Shown: positions 7,970 to 16,814 of the stretch, piece after piece
Layout of the letters: the number at the start of each line of letters is the position of its first letter
Position numbering within the stretch: position 1 is the first letter of the stretch
Assembly (NCBI GenBank): GCA_964431385.1
Contig: CAYSJM010000013.1
Span: 1-64,000 of the forward strand
Direction: 5' to 3'
Source of the DNA: UTCHB3 sp964431385
GTDB lineage: Bacteria > Bacteroidota > Ignavibacteria > Ignavibacteriales > Ignavibacteriaceae
DNA length: 64,000 nt
Program-made: the position numbers and the translations under genes
The notes under the pieces: model-generated
Database searches by the model: none
Seen by the model: only the letters and a program-made list of their open reading frames with translations
Told to the model about the DNA's origin: nothing

Positions 7970-9183
7970 GAAAATTTTTTCATAAGTGGTTTTTCATCAA
8001 TTAATTCTTTAGGTGTAAGAGAGGGAAATACCCTTTCTGCAAAATCAAGAAGTTTTGTAAACAGACCCCGCATAAGAATTAGAGCCGGTTTATATTCGGT
8101 AATTATGACGGAAAAAAGTGATACAGGATGGTAAGGGACATCACCGTAGCCATCTTTATTCAGATCGTATCCACTGTAGTTGTCCCAATAATTTCCTGAA
8201 AATTTGTTAAAATTTTGTTTTGAATTGGTGGCAACATCAAAGTTATTTGAGTAAAAATTGTTAGCTGTGAATTCGTTATCCATCGAATTAGCCATCAATT
8301 CGATAGCCCATCCATTATTAACAAAGATGTTATTTTCAATTTTTGACTTCCCGCAGGCTTCGAGATAGATACCTTTTGTATTCCCCGAAAAAGTATTTTT
8401 TTGGATTATTGAGGAGTTGATATCTTTTAGAAGCAAGCCGTATGAGGCGGGACCTTTGTTGTCAAAAAAGAAATTTTCTGTCATCTCAATTCGTGAAGAG
8501 TACATCACTGCAACACCCGCACCATTGTCGGAAAACCTGTTTTTGAAATATTTGCTGCTGTCGGAAAACATAAAATGAAGACCATACCGCAGATTTTTAT
8601 GAGCAGAGTTACCGGAGATCAAGTTGTTTTTGCTGAACTCAAGATAGATCCCGTCTCTTTGTCCTGTTATGGAATTGTTCAAAATTGTTGTCTGGTTACA
8701 ATTCCAAAGGTGGATACCGTTTCCGGAGTTTGTTTCCTGCTTTGCAAAAGAAAGAATTGTATTTCCGGAAACGGTAATTTTATTTGTTTTTTGTAAATAG
8801 ATTCCAAAAAAGTTATTGTAAAGGTCGTTCCCTGTGATAAGACAATTTTCGACTTCTTCAACTCGAATTGCAGCATTCTCAAATTTATAATTCACTTCTG
8901 AATTAACGAGTTTTAAGCCTTTAATTGTTACCGAATTGGCTCTCACAAAAAATATCGAACCTTTTCCTTGTGCATCAATCACCGGGAAATTTTCGCCGAT
9001 AATGGTAACCTCTCGTGAAATTATGATATTCCTCCAGTTATAGACACCCTTCTTTATCAGAATTGTATCAACTTTTGGCTGCAATAGAGCTGTTTCGATC
9101 TTTATACCATTCTCTTTTGAGATGACTATCGACGAAGCATTTATTACAACAGAAAAAACCAAAAAAAGGAGGATTTTATACAT
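7966..9183 (-). CDS. nosD: Periplasmic right-handed beta-helix protein NosD
   Basis: A 405-residue exported protein. A signal peptide covers about the first 16 residues, followed by a long series of CASH/parallel beta-helix repeats (residues about 50-350) recognisable by recurrent N-T-I, N-N-x-F and G-I-x-L words. NosD works with NosF and NosY in supplying the CuZ centre of nitrous oxide reductase in the periplasm. The length is close to the usual 400-450 residues. It starts one base after the nosL stop and overlaps nosF by four bases. Confidence 0.92.
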   Translation of the reverse strand: MYKILLFLVFSVVINASSIVISKENGIKIETALLQPKVDTILIKKGVYNWRNIIISREVTIIGENFPVIDAQGKGSIFFVRANSVTIKGLKLVNSEVNYKFENAAIRVEEVENCLITGNDLYNNFFGIYLQKTNKITVSGNTILSFAKQETNSGNGIHLWNCNQTTILNNSITGQRDGIYLEFSKNNLISGNSAHKNLRYGLHFMFSDSSKYFKNRFSDNGAGVAVMYSSRIEMTENFFFDNKGPASYGLLLKDINSSIIQKNTFSGNTKGIYLEACGKSKIENNIFVNNGWAIELMANSMDNEFTANNFYSNNFDVATNSKQNFNKFSGNYWDNYSGYDLNKDGYGDVPYHPVSLFSVIITEYKPALILMRGLFTKLLDFAERVFPSLTPKELIDEKPLMKKFS

Positions 9184-9184
9184 A

Positions 9185-9622
9185 TTATTTCATCTCTTTT
9201 AGAAGCTTGTTCCAGCTATAGTGCACAGCATCTTTGCTTTTTATGGTTGCTTTGGCTAATTCGTGTGACTTAAAAACCGCAAGATTGGCACCCATAGGGC
9301 TGTTTATTTCGCTACTTATAACATACATCCCGGTTCGGGCATCAAACAGTTTTTCGGGTTCCAACATAGATGTTACAAAAACAGCTGTGTTCTCGTCGTA
9401 ATTGTCTTTCATTCTGCAAAATTCCACGAGGCATTCAATCGAATCAAATTTGAATACCTTCCCTTTGGCAGAGATTAATTCGCTTCCAAATCTGTGATCG
9501 GTAATCAACATCTGGCAGAATGTGCAGTTGTCTTTTCCATAGTTGATTGGTTCAGGGTCTTTGCCTGCACATCCTGATACAATAATCGATATCAAAATTA
9601 AAAGTGGGAACAGATATTTCAT
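9185..9622 (-). CDS. nosL: Copper-binding lipoprotein NosL
   Basis: A 145-residue lipoprotein with lipobox Cys18. The NosL metal motif is present as Cys33-x-x-Cys36-x-Met38, followed by the conserved ITDHRFGSELI segment. NosL is a Cu(I) chaperone that supplies copper for nitrous oxide reductase at the membrane surface in the periplasm. Its ATG overlaps the TGA of the preceding membrane protein by four bases. Confidence 0.92.
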   Translation of the reverse strand: MKYLFPLLILISIIVSGCAGKDPEPINYGKDNCTFCQMLITDHRFGSELISAKGKVFKFDSIECLVEFCRMKDNYDENTAVFVTSMLEPEKLFDARTGMYVISSEINSPMGANLAVFKSHELAKATIKSKDAVHYSWNKLLKEMK

Positions 9623-10194
9623 TTTGTGCCTTTCCTTTCTTTGTAAATTGTTATTGCAAACATAATTAAAGGGATGGCGATAAATAGACTTCCGATCCAG
9701 GGGAGGGAAGTGGCGTTAATGTTTAAAAGTTGTTTGCTACCGATGAATGGGGGCTGGTAGCTCATGCCCGGCACTTTTATGGGTGCGTTTGGGTTAAGAT
9801 CGTGTCCGTAGTCGTATTCCCATATGTAAAAGTCATACATCCCGACTATTCCCAGGAGTACAATTACAACTGATAAAATCAGAAGCGATTTGGAACCGCC
9901 CTTCCATGCCACAAGCAAACCTGAAAAGGTGAGAAGGACAATTATATAGGGCATTATTTTAAGTTCTGGGATTGAATCTTCATCGATTGTTTTCATGCCG
10001 ATGTAGTGGTTCAGTCCATTTAGAGTGTTAAGATCGTTCGGTCCCTCACCGGTGATCTTGTTGATCCAGATGTAGAGTCCCATTCCTTCAGGGTATTGCG
10101 GAGCTTGAATGTCGATTTTCCAGATTGGGAAAAGGAAAGTTCCCAGAAGAAGGATTGAGGCAAAAGCGGTAAAATATTTTGTTGTCTTTTTCAT
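9619..10194 (-). CDS. Conserved membrane protein between nosZ and nosL
   Basis: A 191-residue protein with four likely membrane helices (residues about 7-25, 84-98, 104-122, 166-184) and a polar loop of about 55 residues after the first helix. It has no motif I recognise. An uncharacterised membrane protein at this position recurs in clade II nos clusters of Bacteroidota-like genomes, so a part in NosZ maturation or in electron transfer to it is likely but unproven. The ATG at 10194 is preferred to a TTG two codons upstream. It overlaps nosL by four bases. Confidence 0.7.
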   Translation of the reverse strand: MKKTTKYFTAFASILLLGTFLFPIWKIDIQAPQYPEGMGLYIWINKITGEGPNDLNTLNGLNHYIGMKTIDEDSIPELKIMPYIIVLLTFSGLLVAWKGGSKSLLILSVVIVLLGIVGMYDFYIWEYDYGHDLNPNAPIKVPGMSYQPPFIGSKQLLNINATSLPWIGSLFIAIPLIMFAITIYKERKGTK

Positions 10195-10263
10195 TATCAA
10201 ATCTCAATAAATTTGGAAGGAGACACTTCAAAAAATGGGAAGTGTCTCCTCCCGGAGAGAAGT

Positions 10264-12216
10264 TTATTTTCCGGTTCCAAAGCTTAATTGTACAGTGGAA
10301 CCCTGTGGAGAAACCCTCAGATAGCCTGACATTTCCTGATGGAGTGCGGAACAGAAATCGGAACAGTAGAACGGGTAGATGCCCGGTTGTTTAGGCTCCC
10401 ATAAAATGGTTCTCGTTTCGCCCGGCATTATCAGAAGTTCGGAGTTGTTCATTCCTTTAACTGCAAAACCATGAGGGACATCCCAATCTTGCTCAAGGTT
10501 AGTGACATGGAAGTAAACCTTGTCGCCAACTTTTATCCCCTCGATATTGTCGGGGCTAAAGTGGCTTCTTGAAGCTGTCATGTAAACTCTAACGATGTTT
10601 CCTTCTCTAACCACTTTGGCATCTTTTTCAGATTTGGTAGCGTAAGGGTTGTGGTTATCCTCTGATTTGTAAATTTTCATAAAGTCTTTTTGCAAAATAG
10701 AAGCTTCAATTCCCTGGGCGTAGTGAGGTTCACCTGTTGTAGGGAAGTCGAGCAGTAGTTTCATTTTGTCACCGCTGATGTCGATCAATTGAGCCGACTG
10801 CGTGAGTGACGGACCTGTTGGAAGATATCTGTCCTTCGTGATTTTGTTCAAAGCAATGAGGTATTTACCAAAAGGTTTTTTTGTATCGCCACCCATTACG
10901 AGGAGGTGACCGATTGAGTAGTAAACAGGGATTCTGTCAACCACTTCCCATGTCCCAAGTTTCCATTTCACCACTTCTGAAGAGATAAAAGCTGATGTGT
11001 AGGCGTAACCTTTTTCGTCAAATTCTGTGTGGAGAGGTCCCAAACCTGGATTTTTCACTTCACCGGCGTTAATATCTGCATACTTAAGTACAGGGATTCC
11101 GCTTATGTCGCCGTCAAATTTTTTATTGTTGATGGCATCCATCATTTTTGTGAAGGAATGCACCGGAAGCACAGTTGCAAGTTTTCCGCCGGCTACAATG
11201 TACTCACCTGTTGGATCAACATCAACACCATGAGGTGATTTAGGTGTTGGAAGAAAATAGATCATGCCCGGGCAGTCTTTAGGATCGAGTACCTTTACAG
11301 TCTTGATATTTTCAGATTTTGCCACTCTTGTTTTTTCATCAACGAAGTTGTGGTAATAGTCGGCAGGCATGTCTTTTGCCTTTCCGGCTTTCAGATACTC
11401 TTCTGCTTTTTTCCAGTTTACCGCTGCAATAAAATCCTTGTCATTTTTCGACGCATTTATTTCGAGCAGAGTACTGGCTTGTTCAGAATTGTAAGAAGTG
11501 AAAAATGCCCAACCGTGTGATGGTCCTTTCCCTGACCGGGCGAGATCGTAGTTAAATCCCGGAGCGAGAATCTGGAATTCAAGATTCATTCTCCCGTTTT
11601 CAGGTGCCACTTTAATAAATGAAATGGTGCCTTTAAAGTTTTCTTTGTATGACTTTATGTCAACATCTTCATTTGGAATTGGAAGAGAGAATCTGGTTGA
11701 AGCTACCACATATTCAGAGTTTTCGGTGGTAAATGGTGAACCGTGGTTACCGGCAGAGTTAGGGATTTCGATAATTTCGGCTGTTTCGAACTCTTTTAGA
11801 TCAAGTCTGGCAATTCTTGGTGTGTTGTTCGCATTTATGAAGAGCCACTTCCCGTCCGCCAGACCTTCTTTTTGAGAAAGAGATGGGTGGTGTGCATCAT
11901 CCCAGGGGATAAATCCGTGAGAAGTATTCAGCATGGCTTTGGTCTCTTCAGAGTATCCGTAACCTGTCTCCGGGTTTTGGGAAAAGACAGGTATAATTTT
12001 GAACAATCTTCCGGAAGGAATTCCATAAACAGAAACCTGACCACTGAAGCCACCAGACATGAATGTATAAAACTCATCGTATGCACCGGGTTTTACATAT
12101 ACGCGTTGTGGCGCGTCACCAGTATCGAGAGCTGAAGAGGATTTACCACAGCCGATCATAAAGACCACCGGAAGAATAAAACCTGCGAGGAGTAAAAGTT
12201 GAAGCATCTTTTTCAT
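10264..12216 (-). CDS. nosZ: Sec-dependent (clade II) nitrous oxide reductase
   Basis: A 650-residue periplasmic copper enzyme reducing N2O to N2. The N-terminus is a Sec/lipoprotein-type signal with Cys23 in a lipobox, not a twin-arginine signal, which defines the clade II form. The seven-bladed CuZ propeller shows the expected histidine contexts, including DAHHPS, HGWAFFTSYN, SPHGVDV, GPLHTEFD and PHYAQGIEA. The C-terminal cupredoxin has the CuA motif Cys618-x3-Cys622-x3-His626-x2-Met629. It lies 20 bases after the cytochrome c gene and is followed by the membrane protein, nosL, nosD, nosF and nosY. It looks complete. Confidence 0.96.
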   Translation of the reverse strand: MKKMLQLLLLAGFILPVVFMIGCGKSSSALDTGDAPQRVYVKPGAYDEFYTFMSGGFSGQVSVYGIPSGRLFKIIPVFSQNPETGYGYSEETKAMLNTSHGFIPWDDAHHPSLSQKEGLADGKWLFINANNTPRIARLDLKEFETAEIIEIPNSAGNHGSPFTTENSEYVVASTRFSLPIPNEDVDIKSYKENFKGTISFIKVAPENGRMNLEFQILAPGFNYDLARSGKGPSHGWAFFTSYNSEQASTLLEINASKNDKDFIAAVNWKKAEEYLKAGKAKDMPADYYHNFVDEKTRVAKSENIKTVKVLDPKDCPGMIYFLPTPKSPHGVDVDPTGEYIVAGGKLATVLPVHSFTKMMDAINNKKFDGDISGIPVLKYADINAGEVKNPGLGPLHTEFDEKGYAYTSAFISSEVVKWKLGTWEVVDRIPVYYSIGHLLVMGGDTKKPFGKYLIALNKITKDRYLPTGPSLTQSAQLIDISGDKMKLLLDFPTTGEPHYAQGIEASILQKDFMKIYKSEDNHNPYATKSEKDAKVVREGNIVRVYMTASRSHFSPDNIEGIKVGDKVYFHVTNLEQDWDVPHGFAVKGMNNSELLIMPGETRTILWEPKQPGIYPFYCSDFCSALHQEMSGYLRVSPQGSTVQLSFGTGK

Positions 12217-12236
12217 AACTTTGCCTTCGGTTAAAA

Positions 12237-12740
12237 TTATTTGGATTTGTTTACTGATCTGAAATAATCGAGTATTGCCAGGGCATCATCTTTTGTAAGA
12301 TTTTGAGAAGGCATCTGTGTCATATATTCTGCAAGCAACTTTTGTGCTTCGGGATGTTTTTTAAGCATTTCCTCCGGATTGAGCATCATATTAACTATGT
12401 ACTCGGGTGTTCTTCTGTTTACTACATCCCGTTGTGCCGGACCAACATATTTTTCGTCAAGTTTGTGGCAGGCTGCACATTTTTCGTTAAAAATCTTTTC
12501 ACCTTTTGAAGCAAGAGTTAAATCCACTGCTCCGAGGGAAAGTTTTTCCTTTATGGGACCAATCCCGTTTTCCATTTCAAATTCTGACAGTCCTGAAGTG
12601 TTGGCTGTAGCCGTTTCGCCTGAACCGGCATTTGATTTCTTTTTTGAATCAGCGTCAGAGCCGCCGCAACCGGTTACTCCAACAATCAGGATAATTAGCA
12701 TTGCTAAAAAGAACGATGAATAAATTGATTTTAATGACAT
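12237..12740 (-). CDS. Monohaem cytochrome c lipoprotein, first gene of the nos operon
   Basis: A 167-residue lipoprotein: signal with lipobox Cys25, a polar low-complexity linker (about 26-55), then a class I cytochrome c with haem motif Cys88-Ala-Ala-Cys91-His92 and a likely distal Met in TQMPSQN near residue 142. Such cytochromes precede nosZ in clade II clusters and are thought to deliver electrons to NosZ. AAAGGAG precedes the ATG. The upstream region carries the candidate regulatory repeats at 12757-12778 and 12886-12907, so this is probably the first gene of the nos transcript. Confidence 0.9.
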   Translation of the reverse strand: MSLKSIYSSFFLAMLIILIVGVTGCGGSDADSKKKSNAGSGETATANTSGLSEFEMENGIGPIKEKLSLGAVDLTLASKGEKIFNEKCAACHKLDEKYVGPAQRDVVNRRTPEYIVNMMLNPEEMLKKHPEAQKLLAEYMTQMPSQNLTKDDALAILDYFRSVNKSK

Positions 12741-12756
12741 GATGTCTCCTTTGTGA

Positions 12757-12778
12757 AAGCGGATAAAAAAGTCTGATT
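12757..12778. promoter_or_regulatory. Candidate operator, proximal copy (imperfect)
   Basis: The sequence shares the uninterrupted 17-mer GATAAAAAAGTCTGATT with the copy at 12886-12907, but its left arm (AAGCGGA) matches the palindrome at only five of seven positions. It lies just upstream of the cytochrome c ribosome site, where a repressor would block transcription. Confidence 0.45.
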
Positions 12779-12885
12779 ATAAGGTAAATTTTTTTGAAAT
12801 CGGTCAAGTCGTCAAGAGATTTTCGGTGGAGCCAAAAAATATCCTCGTTTTTGAGCTGTTTTCAAATGTTCGCCTTGTAATTTGT

Positions 12886-12907
12886 AATCAGATAAAAAAG
12901 TCTGATT
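12886..12907. promoter_or_regulatory. Candidate Rrf2-type operator, distal copy (perfect inverted repeat)
   Basis: AATCAGA at 12886-12892 and TCTGATT at 12901-12907 form a perfect 7-bp inverted repeat around the 8-base spacer TAAAAAAG. Length, AT-rich centre and CAGA/TCTG arms resemble Rrf2 (NsrR/IscR) operators. A second copy lies 129 bases closer to the gene. Binding by the Rrf2 protein encoded at 5978-6460 is inferred. Confidence 0.5.
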
Positions 12908-12968
12908 CAAATATAGGGTTTTTCTTTACCAATGTCAAGTATTATTTAAAATATTTTTTAACCGGGCG

Positions 12969-13005
12969 ATTACTTCATTATTGGATCATTGAATTAATGG
13001 ATTTA
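12969..13005. repeat. Copy of the ATTATTGGATT repeat
   Basis: The stretch contains TTCATTATTGGATCATTG and AATTAATGGATT, diverged relatives of the 24-bp unit at 3788-3835. Confidence 0.6.
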
Positions 13006-13075
13006 AAAAGGGAACAATATTCAGGAATTTTGCGTAAAATGTGATAGACAATTTATAAACCTTTTGAGGAACAAA

Positions 13076-13510
13076 ATGTTCATCACACTTTTAATCTTTA
13101 ATTTTCTCGTAAGCTTTCTCACCTGTGCAATAATTGCATACGCATTCAGAAAGCCTTTGGATACCATTTTTAACAGATTGGTAAAAGAGGATATTTATGT
13201 TGCTTGGAGCAGATATATCCTGTTTACAATTTTTGTGGTGGGTATCACCGGTGGAGTTCGAATATGGGATTTGGAAAAATATCTCTCCACGAATGAAAAA
13301 ACAGGTGCTTACACATATCTTTTAACTGATGAGAGATGGGCGTTGGAGATTTACAGAGCTATAATGGGGACACTCGAGGCTAACGCCTGGATGCTTCTCT
13401 TTGTGTTCCTGTTTGGTCTTGTAGCTTATGTGATAATCAGATTTACTGAAAGTAATCAAATGAACAAAGAACGCCAGCTAAAAGCTTTTATGAAAGAAAA
13501 AGAATCTTAA
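13076..13510 (+). CDS. Small membrane protein, function unknown
   Basis: A 144-residue protein with three hydrophobic segments: residues about 2-22, 46-62 and 104-123. The ends are charged and the C-terminus is Lys/Glu-rich and probably cytoplasmic. I recognise no family. The ATG at 13076 is chosen because TTGAGGA precedes it; an in-frame TTG at 13064 would leave no ribosome site. It is divergent from the nos operon and shares its regulatory region, so co-regulation with N2O respiration is possible. Confidence 0.65.
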   Translation: MFITLLIFNFLVSFLTCAIIAYAFRKPLDTIFNRLVKEDIYVAWSRYILFTIFVVGITGGVRIWDLEKYLSTNEKTGAYTYLLTDERWALEIYRAIMGTLEANAWMLLFVFLFGLVAYVIIRFTESNQMNKERQLKAFMKEKES

Positions 13511-13517
13511 TTTTTTC

Positions 13518-15422
13518 TTATTTTAATAAAGTTGCTTTTATTGTTTGCGTCTGAGAACCGGCAGTCAGTCTGATGAAGTAGATTCCGGAAGCCATATCTT
13601 TTGGTGAAAATTCAACTGAATGAGCACCTGACTCCTGATTATCAGAGATCAGTTTAGTAACAAAATTACCCCGGATATCGAAAACCGACACTTCCACAAA
13701 AGCTTTCTCAGAGAGTGAGTAGCTGACGGTTGTGGAAGGATTAAACGGATTGGGGTAATTTTGGTGGAGTTGAAATGAGCCCGGATTCCTTGAGCCATCA
13801 TCGATGCCTGAAGGATTTGACTGCAATTTTATGATCAGCGAACCCTTCCCTGCCACTTCACCCGGAATTGCAAAACCAGCAAATCCTCCCTGAAAATTGA
13901 CGGTTACCTGCCCCAGACTTGCTCCTGTTTCCAGATTATAGACATAAAAATTTCCGGGATCGAGGTTTGATTGATTCATCGAAACGGTAAAATTGGAGAC
14001 GGGGAAATCGCTGAAGTTGTGAATAACGAAGACGGTTTCATTGTCCAAATCTCTTCCGAAGGCGTAGATATTTGTGTTGGATGAAGTTCCGCTACGGTAA
14101 CCACCTCTTCTAAGAGCTTGTTCGCTGTTTCTAAGATGAATCAGATTTCTGTAACGGCTGAGAAGAGAACCGGGGTCGCTCGACATGGTTTGGATATTGT
14201 TGGTGGTGTAGGGAGTACCAAGAGCATACCATGGGGTGCCCGTAGTAAATCCGCCGTTTGTGCCGGGAGTCCATGGGAGAGGGCGTCGTTTATTCTGATC
14301 TTGTCCGTATCCGTTCATACCAATTTCTTCACCGTAATAGATGAAGGGAACACCGGGAAGTGTCAGATAGACAGATGCTGCGAGTTTCATCCATTTTTCA
14401 TTCTGATTGAGGATGCCAAAAACCCTGTCCTGATCGTGATTGCTTAGAAAAGTGGCATATTGAAGGGGTTGATATGCAGAAACCACAGACGAAACCTTGT
14501 TTGCCAGCCCGGCAGGGGCGGAGTTTTTCACCGCATTGATAATTGCAGTGGCAAGATCAAATTCGAAGCAAGCATCAAGCCGCGTACCATTTGAGTAGGG
14601 AACGATCTGAGCAGTTGATGACCACACTTCACCTACTACAAAAGCGTTGGGCTTAACCCCTTTATAAAAAGTTCTAAACTCCTGTAGAAATGAAAAAGTG
14701 GCGGGTACATGCTCCATTATCTGTCCGTTTTCAAATAGATGTTTAATCGCATCGAGTCTGAATCCATCCACATTAAGAGTATCCAGCCAATATTGTGCGA
14801 TATTGAACATATCATTTTTTACCGGAAGGTAGCTATAGTCGAGATCGGGCATTCCGCTTGAAAACATTCCAAAGTAATAATTACTATTGTATGGGTGCCA
14901 CACAGTTTGCCCCCATGTTCCGTTATATCCGGGGTTAGTGTTACGCCATATATAATAATTTCTGTAGGGGGAGGAAGGATCGGTTGAAGCGGCAAACCAG
15001 GGGTGTTGTTTGGCGGAGTGGTTCATTACAAAATCGATGATGACCTTTATTCCCCTCTGATGAGCTTTGGTGAGGAACTCCTTAAAATCATTCATAGTGC
15101 CGTAATCTTCTTCAATTCCTCTATAGTCGGTAACATCGTAACCGTGGTAGCTGGGAGAAGGATTAATCGGCATAAGCCAAATACCGGTTATTCCGAGATC
15201 AGTTTTGGTGTTCGGATTGCCGTCATTTAGATAATCAAGTTTTTGGATCAATCCCCTAAAATCTCCCTTTCCGTCACCGTTCGAATCGTAGAAACTTCTC
15301 ACAAAAATTTCATAAAATACAGCATCATTCCACCAGTTCCCGGGGGTTTGAGATCGAAGTGTAACTGGAAGTGAAAGAAGTGAAATAAAGAGAAGAATTG
15401 TAAAAGATTTAATGGATTTCAT
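13518..15422 (-). CDS. Secreted alpha-amylase family (GH13) protein with T9SS sorting domain
   Basis: A 634-residue extracellular glycosidase. A signal peptide covers about the first 24 residues. The GH13 barrel shows all key motifs: DFVMNHSAKQHPWF, the nucleophile in DGFRLDAIKH, the acid/base Glu in VVGEVWSS and the SNHDQDRVF motif. A small beta domain follows, then a C-terminal type A sorting domain with the YPNPFNPSTTVSYSL motif at about 555-570 for T9SS export. It would hydrolyse alpha-1,4-glucans at the cell surface or outside. The ATG at 15422 is preferred to an upstream TTG. It is convergent with the small membrane-protein gene. Confidence 0.92.
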   Translation of the reverse strand: MKSIKSFTILLFISLLSLPVTLRSQTPGNWWNDAVFYEIFVRSFYDSNGDGKGDFRGLIQKLDYLNDGNPNTKTDLGITGIWLMPINPSPSYHGYDVTDYRGIEEDYGTMNDFKEFLTKAHQRGIKVIIDFVMNHSAKQHPWFAASTDPSSPYRNYYIWRNTNPGYNGTWGQTVWHPYNSNYYFGMFSSGMPDLDYSYLPVKNDMFNIAQYWLDTLNVDGFRLDAIKHLFENGQIMEHVPATFSFLQEFRTFYKGVKPNAFVVGEVWSSTAQIVPYSNGTRLDACFEFDLATAIINAVKNSAPAGLANKVSSVVSAYQPLQYATFLSNHDQDRVFGILNQNEKWMKLAASVYLTLPGVPFIYYGEEIGMNGYGQDQNKRRPLPWTPGTNGGFTTGTPWYALGTPYTTNNIQTMSSDPGSLLSRYRNLIHLRNSEQALRRGGYRSGTSSNTNIYAFGRDLDNETVFVIHNFSDFPVSNFTVSMNQSNLDPGNFYVYNLETGASLGQVTVNFQGGFAGFAIPGEVAGKGSLIIKLQSNPSGIDDGSRNPGSFQLHQNYPNPFNPSTTVSYSLSEKAFVEVSVFDIRGNFVTKLISDNQESGAHSVEFSPKDMASGIYFIRLTAGSQTQTIKATLLK

Positions 15423-15526
15423 TTTAGTGCCAAGGTTCAAAAAATACAGACTGTATAAATACTAAATTTCTACACTATATAAAAGGCGAAATGGTTAGTT
15501 TTGCAATTTGAAATTTTCGTAGTGCA

Positions 15527-16411
15527 ATGAAAAAACATCTCAGTACCGACAGTAAAGTTTTCCCGTTTCTCTCACTTATTGTTTTGGCGGTGATTTGGGG
15601 CAGTTCTTTTATCTTGATGAAAAGGGGACTTGAAGCATACTCTCCCATACAGGTAGGGGCACTCAGAGTAGTGTTATCCGCTTTTGTTTTACTGCCTGTA
15701 GCCTGGAAACATTATCATTTATATCTTAAAAAGTATTGGAAGCACTTCCTCTTTTTCGCGTGCATGACAAATCTGTTGCCTGCAATTCTTTTCGCACAGG
15801 CACAATCGCAGATATCCAGTTCCCTCGCAGGAATTCTAAACAGTATGACACCAATTTTTACTTTCGCAATCGGAATACTTCTCTTCTCATCGCCATTTAA
15901 GGTAAATCAGGCTTTAGGCTTAATTCTTGGAATTGCAGGCTCGGTGATGTTGATACTCTTTGGTGGAAATGGACTCGGTGACATAAACTATTATGCCTTC
16001 TTTGTGGTGCTCGCAACAATGTTCTACGGGCTGGGAAACAACTTTCTTAGAAAAAATTTTATGGACATTCCGCCCGTCGCCTTAACTGCGGTCTCATTTA
16101 TGACTGTGTTGCCGGTAGCATTCATCATTTTACTTCTTTCAGGATTTATTGGCACAGTGACCACACATCCTCTGGCACTTCAATCATTAGGTTACATTGT
16201 TATCCTGGCAATTGTGGGTACCGCGATGTCGCTTATCCTGTTCAACAAACTGATACAAACAACCTCTGCAGTTTTTGCATCAACCGTAACATACCTGATA
16301 CCAATTGTAGCTGTAGGGTGGGGCCTGCTTGATGGTGAAACTATTTCCATCATGCACATCGGAGGGCTTGTGCTGATTATTTCCGGTATCTGGTTTGTGA
16401 GTAAAAACTGA
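15527..16411 (+). CDS. EamA/DMT superfamily transporter
   Basis: A 294-residue inner-membrane protein with ten predicted helices in two EamA repeats (about 12-140 and 155-293). Typical features are AVIWGSSFILMKRGL near the start and the GAxxLGLxLIxxGI-like helix ends in each half. Members export or import amino acids, nucleosides or other small metabolites; no substrate can be assigned. It stands alone; the downstream sequence begins directly with a 20-bp direct repeat that includes its stop codon. Confidence 0.88.
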   Translation: MKKHLSTDSKVFPFLSLIVLAVIWGSSFILMKRGLEAYSPIQVGALRVVLSAFVLLPVAWKHYHLYLKKYWKHFLFFACMTNLLPAILFAQAQSQISSSLAGILNSMTPIFTFAIGILLFSSPFKVNQALGLILGIAGSVMLILFGGNGLGDINYYAFFVVLATMFYGLGNNFLRKNFMDIPPVALTAVSFMTVLPVAFIILLLSGFIGTVTTHPLALQSLGYIVILAIVGTAMSLILFNKLIQTTSAVFASTVTYLIPIVAVGWGLLDGETISIMHIGGLVLIISGIWFVSKN

Positions 16412-16450
16412 ATTTTTGAAGGCTGAAGGTTGAATTTTTGAAGGCTGAAG
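16409..16450. repeat. Two 20-bp direct repeats at the end of the EamA gene
   Basis: The unit TGAATTTTTGAAGGCTGAAG occurs at 16409-16428 and 16431-16450, two bases apart. The first TGA is the stop codon of the EamA transporter gene. Confidence 0.85.
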
Positions 16451-16814
16451 TATGATGTATGAAATCACCAAACCCGGAGAAAATAAATCAATAGCATGGG
16501 GTTTAAACCCCATGACTTGCGGCGACATATGGGTAGGGGACGCAGATACACGCAGATTAAGCCGATTTTCGCAGAGGGGGAATGGGATTCACGGCCACAT
16601 CTGTGCAATGGGCTAAAAAAAATAATACCTGATACCTAAAACCTAATACCTAAAAAACCCTTGTGGCGACATGTGGGCAAGATACAGATATACTAATTTG
16701 AGGGTCATATCTATTGTGTTTTTAGATCGCAGAAAAATTCCTCTTAAAACCTCTTAAACCTAACCTCAATTTTAGTATTTTTGGGGTAATATTAAACAAA
16801 TAATCGGTACTAAG
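16412..16814. other. Repeat-mosaic intergenic region
   Basis: This 400-base region has no plausible gene. It is made of pieces from several repeat families: the 20-bp direct repeats, a 20-bp perfect palindrome at 16495-16514, GGCGACATRTG elements at 16521 and 16665, a reverse ATCTGTG-type repeat at about 16540-16615, and iterations of ACCTGATACCTAAAACC at about 16627-16655. The last 100 bases are AT-rich leader for rmuC. Confidence 0.6.
16495..16514. repeat. 20-bp perfect palindrome
   Basis: CATGGGGTTT at 16495-16504 is followed at once by its exact reverse complement AAACCCCATG at 16505-16514. It lies in the repeat mosaic and resembles dispersed palindromic elements rather than a terminator, as no T-run follows. 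Confidence 0.7.

Larger units (their letters stand above)
12741..13075. other. Divergent intergenic region controlling the nos operon
   Basis: This 335-base stretch separates the nos operon (minus) from a small membrane-protein gene (plus). It holds the nos ribosome site, two copies of an inverted-repeat motif described separately, and a copy of the ATTATTGGATT repeat at 12969-13005. The rest is AT-rich and I see no gene in it. Confidence 0.6.
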
